Below, in pieces: positions 57,203 through 64,000 of a DNA stretch of 64,000 bases. Position numbers and translations under genes: made by a program. Within the stretch, counting starts at the first letter, position 1; every line of letters begins with the position of its first letter. A model generated the notes under the pieces. That model saw only the letters and a program-made list of their open reading frames with translations, had not been told where the DNA came from and did not search any database. Source of the stretch: Hypericum androsaemum (lineage: Eukaryota; Streptophyta; Magnoliopsida; Malpighiales; Hypericaceae); NCBI GenBank assembly GCA_963995505.1, contig OZ023197.1, positions 14,568,475 through 14,632,474 on the forward strand. The letters run 5' to 3'.

Positions 57203-57880
57203 AAAAATATTTTTGGCATTCTTGCGCTTCGAATTTAGAGAAGTCATAAACTAAAAAGTTGTAGATATATATCCCACCTTCACAAAGCAACTTGAATCAA
57301 CTCAATCAGACTCCGGAATAAGAAGTTGTGGCTCCCAAATCGAAACTCGTACTCGTAACTCGCTCGACTATTGACTTCAAATATATTTTTGACGTTCTTA
57401 TACTTCGAATTTGGAGAAGTCATAAACTAAAAAGTTGTAGATATATATCTCAACTTCACAAAACAACTTAAATCAACTCAATCAGACTTCGGAATAAGAA
57501 GTTGTGGTTCCCAAATCGAAACTCGTACTCGTAACTCGCTCGACTATTAACTTCAAACATATTTTTGACATTTTTATACTTCAAATTTGGAGAAGTCATA
57601 AACTAAAAAGTTGTAGATATATATCTCACATTCACAAAAAAACTTGAATCAACTCAATCGGACTCCGGAATAAGAAGTTGTGGTTCCCAAATCAAAACTC
57701 GTACTCGTAACTCGCTTGACTATTGACTTCAAACATATTTTTGACGTTCTTACACTTCGAATTTGGAGAAGTCATAAACTAAAAAGTTGTAGATATATGT
57801 CCCACCTTCGCAAAGCAATTTGAATCAATACAATCAGATTCTTAAATAAGAAGTGGTTCCCAAACTAAAATTTATACTAG
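57203..57880. repeat. Four-copy 176-bp tandem array
   Basis: The motif cttcgaatttggagaagtca starts at 57227, 57403, 57579 and 57755, an exact 176-bp period. Units share aaaaagttgtagatatatat, gactccggaataagaagttg and aactcgtactcgtaactcgc. The last unit is cut short and decays from about 57840. The motifs resemble segments of plant LTRs, so this may be an amplified LTR fragment or a small satellite. Confidence 0.92.
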
Positions 57881-59789
57881 TAATTTATATATAAATAAAA
57901 AAGATAGTAGATAATATATGAATGAAGTGGAGGGATCTTAATTTCTATCTAATTTTGTAGTCATTTCGTAATCTTAATTTTATTAATTTTTTTCCTTTTT
58001 TTAATTACGGAATAATCATTATCATATTTTTATTATAATTTATATATAAACAAAAAATGATAGTAGATAATATGTAAATGAGAAAAAAATTAATTATTTA
58101 TTTTGTGAACTGGGTTGCTGCTGTAGGTAGGAAAATATGTAATTGGATTGAATTGGGTTGGATTGAGTATGAATGAGAGAGAATTTAATTGTTTATTTTG
58201 TGAACTAGATTGAGTGGATTGCTGTTGTGTGTAAGGAGGACAAGGAAGGAGGGAGAAAGGGGTTTTAACTTTTAAGAGCTGGATGGGCCTTGGGATTGAC
58301 ACTATCAAGGGTCCAACAAGCAAAGCCTTTTAACTTGAATAAGAGAACCATATTGGGCTTCAGTTTTTTCATGAAGGCGGGAAAAAGGACCAACTAGAGG
58401 CTCTTATTCACAAGACTAATGATATAGATGGCGCGAAATTAAGTTCAACGGTATTAACGTCAATGTGGGTTTTTACTTTGCTGGAATACTCTTTTTCTTT
58501 TGCTATTTTTTCTGTTGAATTTTACCGCTAAAGGATTTTACTGTGGCTGGCGACCACAACCTCGAAAGAGAGGATTCCACGCCAAATAGTAGCTATCACA
58601 ATGATAAACTAGATGAATCTTTAGTTAGGATGCTAGGTAGCGGGTAGAATATTCTTTGGGATATAATTGTGTTTTATTTTCATATTCATATATAAAGATT
58701 TGCCCCTCTATTTTTACCCCAAAAAATGGTAATAGATATTCACTGAATTGATTAACTCTGAAACTATTACGAGCCAACAAATGTTGCAATTACTTGTAAA
58801 AGCATATATTATATGAGCCTGTGCTCTTAGTACACCTCGATCATGCAAAGCTAACGATGAACAACATAGTAAAGTGGATAGAGAAGCGATGGGTAGCAGA
58901 TATGGTCCCTAAGGTGTGTTATTATTATCCAGCAACTACAGTACAATTGAAAGGAACCCTATGTCGGGAAACATGTCAAAACATTAGTCATGTGCCTGAA
59001 ACATGTCTGGATGGGATCGTCCAGTGTCGTTAGTGCATTGTCCTCTTTGAGAAAAAAAAATTCTATCCTACTCCCGATTAGGCAAGAAACTTGCCCCATC
59101 ATTAAATGGAACCAACCTGCAACTCAACAACCATGTATATAAACACGTAAGTAAACAAGATCAGATGGTACTCGACTATGATAATGATCGATCAAACTAA
59201 ACTTTCGGCCTGGAATTAAATTGGCACTTTTTGGTTTTGGATTTCCGGTTTACAGAATCCAAACCGACTTTTTCTTGGGATCTTTTTGCCATCCCTATAT
59301 GTGTCCTTTTTTTGTGGTCGAGACTATATGTGTCGTTTAGCAAGTACGAAAGTGTAGTTCCAAGTTGGGTGGCATCAGATTGTAACACAACAAAATAATA
59401 AATGAGGGGTAATGGGCCGAAAACAGTTGCTTGTTATTCCTTGTCGACCCCTTTAGGCCCACATGTTTTCCCAATATTTTCGGTTAGATATTATTACCCA
59501 TCTAGCTAGCCAGTACAAGTTGTTTTTCTTCTTATTGAAATTATCTAATGTCCAAACATGCATTAAGATAACTAACTCAGGTTTAAAGTTGGATCGTATT
59601 ATAAACATGGCAAAAGTTTATTAACTAAATTTTAATATTGGTTGCATTCTCATGTCTTAATTGGACAATTCTTAAACTAAATGTAATTGAAACATAAAGT
59701 TAGTGTTGGATACTCAACTAGTCCTTATTCATCGGATAATAAATATCTTTCGGATGGTTGATATCACCTAGTATCTAGACATATACTGA
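57881..59789. other. Intergenic region
   Basis: No gene is supported. A direct repeat (attgtttattttgtgaact-like) occurs at about 58091 and 58188. The short frame at 58821-59033 is not recognised. Confidence 0.45.
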
Positions 59790-59935
59790 ACCGACTAATT
59801 CAGGTTTGAGCCGGGTATGACTTTTTAATGGTGGCACAGTTCTTCCAATTATGTTCATAATGACTCAAACTCGAGATCTCCTGATTAAGTTGGAAACAAT
59901 AAATAATACACATCTAGCAACCCCCTGAAACGAGC
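59790..59935 (-). mobile_element. tRNA-derived SINE-like sequence
   Basis: The minus strand contains CTTAATCAGGAGATCTCGAG and GAGTTTGAGTCATTA, reminiscent of A and B boxes. A related copy lies at 62090-62240, with aactcgagatctc in the same position. Confidence 0.45.
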
Positions 59936-59943
59936 TAATAGGA

Positions 59944-59950
59944 TATAAAT
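59944..59950 (+). promoter_or_regulatory. Possible TATA box of Aux/IAA gene
   Basis: TATAAAT lies 40 bases before the ATG at 59990. That would leave a very short leader, so a more upstream start is also possible. Confidence 0.4.
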
Positions 59951-59989
59951 AGCATCACTCTTGTAGATCAATTGGAATAGAATTCTGCC

Positions 59990-61155
59990 ATGGATACCAA
60001 CCAATCAGGTTATCTTCTTCACCCATTCTACTACCAGACTAGGGCAGACGAAGGCATTATTGATCTGGGTCTTAGCCTCAAAACTTCTCAACCTCAAGTG
60101 TATCATCCATCAGGAGGACAATGTAAGAGAATGCTGGATTTCTCATTTCACTTCCTTCTTTTTCTAATTTCGACATACGAGTAAAGATCTAATTAAGTCG
60201 TCTGACAGTTAAGAATACCTTGACGCAAACTATTTCGATAAATTTCGTAAGAAAAAGAATATTCGTGTTTAAAATTAGTAGACATTTTCAAATTTTTGAT
60301 TTTTTCAACTTTTTTTGATCTCGTTTCCGTTGTATGCACGCATGGGTAGTAGCATGCTTGGAGGGTTACGACGAGCTGGTCGACTGGCCGGCACAAGCGA
60401 GCCCATGTTTGTCGTCACACCTAAATGCAAGACATCAAAAGGAATTAGGGCATCATCAGGATTGCGACGAGGAGGCAGAAGGAGCAGAGAGCAAGGAGAG
60501 ATGGGCTTATGTGAAGGTGAACATGGATGGAGTCATCGTTGGCAGGAAAATTTGCATGGTAGATCACCATGGTTTCTCTAGCCTCGCACTTCAGCTCGAG
60601 GAAATGTTTGGTAATTACACCAATCTTAGAACATGGAATATAAATAGTCACGTTCTTCTTTTTCCAAAAGTTCCCAAACACAAAAAATAAAAATTAATTT
60701 CCAGATTTATAAAAATTTCTAAGAAATTTTTTATTGACATATTCTTTGTGGTGATTATTGTTGTCTGGATCAGATAAGCAATCCCCATCTGGGTTAAGGC
60801 TATTCCAACCAGGTTCGGAATTCTGCCTGTATTACAAGGATAATGAGGAGTATTGGAAACATGCCGGGAATGTTTCTTGGAAGTAGGTCCTCTATTTTGT
60901 TCTATATCAATTTGATATTAAAAATTATGATCCGGGTTTATATCTTGAACAAGTAAAAAATATTACTGCGAGATTCATTCTATAAAATCCGAATTGATAC
61001 TGCTCTATTCTATCGATTAAAAAAAACTAAAGTGCTGATTTGGGCATTTTTTGAACATTGGCAGGGAGTTTGTGGAGTGCGTGAAGCGGCTAAGGATTGC
61101 ACGGAAATGCCAACTTCCTCAACCATTTCGTTGCCCTTTACTTGATTTTCATTGA
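59990..61155 (+). CDS. Non-canonical Aux/IAA repressor (IAA32/IAA34 type)
   Basis: Nuclear transcriptional repressor that pairs with auxin response factors. Four exons (59990-60122, 60350-60610, 60774-60882, 61065-61155) join in frame to 197 residues. Domain I is the EAR motif DLGLSLKT near residue 25, for TOPLESS co-repressors. Domains III/IV form a PB1 fold: YVKVNMDGVIVGRKIC, SSLALQLEEMFG, SGLRLFQPGSEF, YYKDNEEYWKHAGNVSW and EFVECVKRLRIARK. The domain II degron GWPPV is absent; the region instead has GYDELVDWPAQ, as in IAA32/IAA34. It should therefore escape normal TIR1/AFB-driven breakdown. The exon 2 acceptor is a TAGTAG tandem (start at 60350 or 60353), giving isoforms one residue apart. 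Confidence 0.9.
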
Positions 61156-62089
61156 GAGGATCTTTTATATATAAAACTTTTTAACTTTCTCAATGGCAAT
61201 TAATAAAATGCTGGACCACATTGTAAGCTCTTACTTGGAGTTGGCCAATAGAAATGGAATTGACCTGTTAAGAATGATGCAAGTTGTTTTAGAGTATCCG
61301 ATGTGGGCTGAATAATATTAAAAGAACTTGCATAGAAAAAATCGCTATAAAGACATGCATTGAATTGATTAATTCGAACTTATTAAAAACGAGCCATAAA
61401 ATAGCGACAATACTGTTCTTGCCAATTTGTAATGCTCAATACATTCTCATTACTCAAAAGTAAGACTCCGAAATAAGTCATCATCAGTTAATCTACGTTA
61501 TTTAGGTGAAAATATACAATTTCACATAAAAAATTAGTACAAATCATCTCCGCTCACACTCTCCGAATCATGAGGACCAGGCTAGTTAGGATTCCAGGCC
61601 CATGGTAGTTTTTTGGCCCTTGGGTTCAAGATACAAACCGGGTGTAATCCAATCCGATCAAGATCCATCTTTGTTCTTTCTTTTTTTTTGGGTTGAATAC
61701 CATCTCTTCGAGTAATATCGTAATACGTTTTTGTAATTTGAGATAAAATGTTATATTTTATCTTTACTTTAAATTGTAATTATAGTTTTTCGCCCATGTT
61801 ACATTTTTGCGTTTGTTAAAGGTAACATATATTGTTTCCGTATCTTACAATAATTTGAGATAAATGTGATATAGTTTTTTTCTCTTTATTATTATAATTC
61901 ACAAAAACAGTGGAGATAAAAATGAGACCAGCAAATATTTCTTAAATTTGTCCACCAATCAATCTCTTTTTAATAAGTAGATTTGTTTTTACTCCTGGAA
62001 GTATTTAACCATGTTGAGAGAAAAAAAGTGAACTTGCTCATTTATACAAATAATCATGCCATACAATTTTGTAACTTCACGTTGCGCCA
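61156..62089. other. Intergenic stretch
   Basis: AT-rich sequence after the Aux/IAA gene, including its 3' UTR. No gene or element ends are recognised. Confidence 0.5.
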
Positions 62090-62240
62090 ACTAATTCAAG
62101 TTGAAGTTGGGTAAGATTTTTAACAGGTGATAAATCTATTCCAACAACTATTTAACATTAATGTATTTATAAGTGCTCAAACTCGAGATCTCTTATTTAA
62201 GTTAGAATAACTCTATTAGCGGTTAGATGATGCACGTGAT
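62090..62240 (-). mobile_element. tRNA-derived SINE-like sequence, second copy
   Basis: Similar to 59790-59935 on the same strand. The minus strand shows CATCTAACCGCTAATAGAG and TCTCGAGTTTGAGCACTT as possible A and B boxes. Confidence 0.45.
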
Positions 62241-63335
62241 TGTTGGTTTTTACTTCTAACACATTACCAAAAAAGACAAATGGACCCCTAAAAAAAGACA
62301 AATGGTCAAACATTCATTTTCCATTAGAAAGTGGAAGTAAACAAGAATATAACCGCTTTACTTTTTCATTGATGAAAGAGAACTAGACTAGGATACTCTA
62401 TTATGGAAAACTACACCGGATCAAACTTGCATGGCCTAAGTGTAGACTAGAGTTAATGTAATAAAGACATTCCTACGCAAAAAAAAAAATATTGGGTTGG
62501 AAAACAACGCAAACTTTGACTAATTGAGCATCCAAGCAATATTTTTTTAATAAAAAAACTACTTAATTTAGTATCCAAACACTCCTTTAAATAGTATACA
62601 GATACTCGTTTAGGCTAATTAATTTCGATATAAGTTGGATCTAATCACAAAATGATAGCACAGTTATCAATGTCACGGAGTTGTTTCAAATGGTAAGATA
62701 ATTGAATTCATTTAAGAAGATCTTTAGTTCAAACCTCACGAATATATCTGGCCCCGTAAAATAAGGTCCGACAATGCTCGACTTTAAATATCGAAAATGA
62801 TAGCACGGTTTTCACCATTGAATTTTTGACCCGTATATTTTTCTTAAAACTTGCACTCAATACATGTGATCAAGATAGAACAATCGTTAGTTTCTCTTTT
62901 AATACACATTTATACTCTTTTGGCAGTCCAAGTCAACCTACATTCTTTTTTTTGGGCACCAAAGTCACCCTACATTCACGCAACTAAAAAATGAGCATCG
63001 TTGTCTGTTTCCTGTTTGACGCTTTTAAGAAAATTGAACCGCCGGAATGTCGTAATAAATTGGTTAATCTAGTCGATAAAAAGAGAGATCAGTTTCCTCC
63101 AGCCAACTACAAATTTGTTTTTGGTGTAATAGTCAACTGCAATTTGATTATTCCGCCCAATAAAAATATAACTTGATTCACGGAAAAGAGGACTTCAAAA
63201 GTTACAAATGTAACATGATGCTAAGAACTTGGCTGTTATGGCAGGAATTTTCAAACATTTAAACGAAATTTGGACAACTGGTTCACTTAAAAACCTTGTG
63301 TTTACGTGCACATTTTTATTGGTTGATGAACCATG
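62241..63335. other. Intergenic stretch
   Basis: No gene is supported. A further SINE-like stretch at about 62672-62760 has a good B-box candidate (agttcaaacctc). The frame at 62991-63176 is not recognised. Confidence 0.45.
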
Positions 63336-63414
63336 TTACCGAATATTTATTAGTCCGATTAATCCAAATTCGAATATTACCGAATATTTATTAGTCCGAT
63401 TAATCCAAATTCGA
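63336..63414. repeat. 41-bp tandem duplication
   Basis: The 38-bp string starting ttaccgaatatttattagtc occurs at 63336-63373 and again, identical, at 63377-63414. Confidence 0.95.
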
Positions 63415-63784
63415 GCCTGGACAATTTGACAAATCTCTTATTGAATGCAGAGCAGCATTCACCAAGAACAAAGAGACAGAAAGGGTCTGCAATAAGAGCA
63501 AGAACAAGGCAATACCAGCATATCTTCACATGAACACAACCCAAAAGCCAACCTCTCACTTAAAGAGCAATCAAGCTCCTCTTACTAGCTTGCTCTTACA
63601 CTGGTCAATCAGCTAGATTCACGTACCGAAAAAGGAACAAGTAGGAAAAGGACATTAACAAGGAAGCAGTTCGACTCGAATACCGATGTGATGCCAATGG
63701 AACTATCTCATCCCCGTAAAGCAATGAATCAAATTGTTAATGATCACGGTTAGCATTGGATCGCAGGTGCGCGCGTCTGGTGTG

Positions 63785-64000
63785 TTAATCCGATGTTGAG
63801 ACCAGTCTGCTCAAAGCGTCCGAGACGTGCCTCATCGTGGGCCTCTTTTCGGGGCTACTTTGGACACAAGCAATTGCGATCTTTAGTACGGCGATGATCT
63901 CCTCCTCCTTGTCAACATCTGGAGCTAAGAACGGGTCCAGAACATCAGCTAGCGGTTTCTGCTCTTCTATGCAATGCTGAATCCAGTGAACAAGGTCCAC
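63785..64000 (-). CDS. Receptor-like kinase C-terminus (ZAR1-type LRR-RLK), partial
   Basis: The last 71 codons of a kinase whose start lies beyond the window; the stop is at 63785-63787. The sequence contains [40 protein letters not shown] and [15 protein letters not shown], the kinase subdomain XI region with its invariant Arg. The wording is typical of plasma-membrane LRR receptor kinases near ZAR1 (At2g01210). The catalytic loop and extracellular repeats are off the edge, so activity cannot be judged. The stretch 63416-63784 is its likely 3' UTR. Confidence 0.82.
   Translation of the reverse strand: MDLVHWIQHCIEEQKPLADVLDPFLAPDVDKEEEIIAVLKIAIACVQSSPEKRPTMRHVSDALSRLVSTSD

Noticed and set aside
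57203..57880. Possible CRISPR-like array
   Set aside because: Units are 176-bp head-to-tail repeats with no spacers, and the genome is a plant nucleus.
58821..59033. 70-codon ORF with several cysteines
   Set aside because: No signal peptide pattern, no known cysteine spacing and no flanking gene structure.
62991..63176. 61-codon ORF
   Set aside because: No similarity or regulatory context; likely chance in AT-rich DNA.

Overview
This is a nuclear DNA window from a flowering plant, most likely a eudicot. The intact genes carry plant-type AT-rich introns, and the protein families are plant ones: a TPS-a-like terpene synthase, a non-canonical Aux/IAA, a PB1/octicosapeptide protein, a lipid phosphate phosphatase (LPP) and a ZAR1-type receptor kinase. 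Most of the remaining DNA is transposon: Copia, Gypsy, LINE, Mutator-like and hAT-like elements, many of them nested. The species cannot be named from the sequence alone.

Layout. 1-5.1 kb: a broken, rearranged Copia element, cut by a solo LTR with a perfect target duplication and by a 1.4-kb LTR element that carries one unfamiliar open reading frame. 5.1-14.8 kb: the decayed left copy of a terpene synthase-LPP block. Only the synthase flanks remain, followed by an LPP pseudogene, and a 6.6-kb Gypsy-like element (5-bp target duplication GTTCT) is inserted between them. 14.8-26.5 kb: a Copia gag relic, an L1-type LINE, and a second LINE whose reverse transcriptase is split by a 5.1-kb Copia element with 270-bp LTRs. 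27.4-35.8 kb: the right copy of the block, with a seven-exon terpene synthase (minus strand, premature stop near the end), amplified relics of its promoter, and an intact seven-exon LPP gene (minus strand). 38.4-46.7 kb: a stack of terminal-inverted-repeat elements, including one Mutator-like element inserted in the terminal repeat of another, a third beside them, and a probable hAT element. 48.7-50.7 kb: an intact PB1 gene. 53.7-56.7 kb: an Elongator subunit 2 (ELP2) pseudogene. 57.2-57.9 kb: a four-copy 176-bp tandem array. 60.0-61.2 kb: a complete four-exon Aux/IAA of the IAA32/IAA34 type, without the degron. 63.8-64.0 kb: the C-terminal end of a receptor-like kinase that runs out of the window.

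The host genes do not form a pathway. The two best-supported architectural observations are the duplicated synthase-LPP block, with one copy largely destroyed, and the nested Mutator-like elements, one of which places a GRF zinc-finger reading frame convergent to a MuDR-type transposase remnant. Exon boundaries were read by eye from splice consensus and reading-frame continuity and need transcript support.
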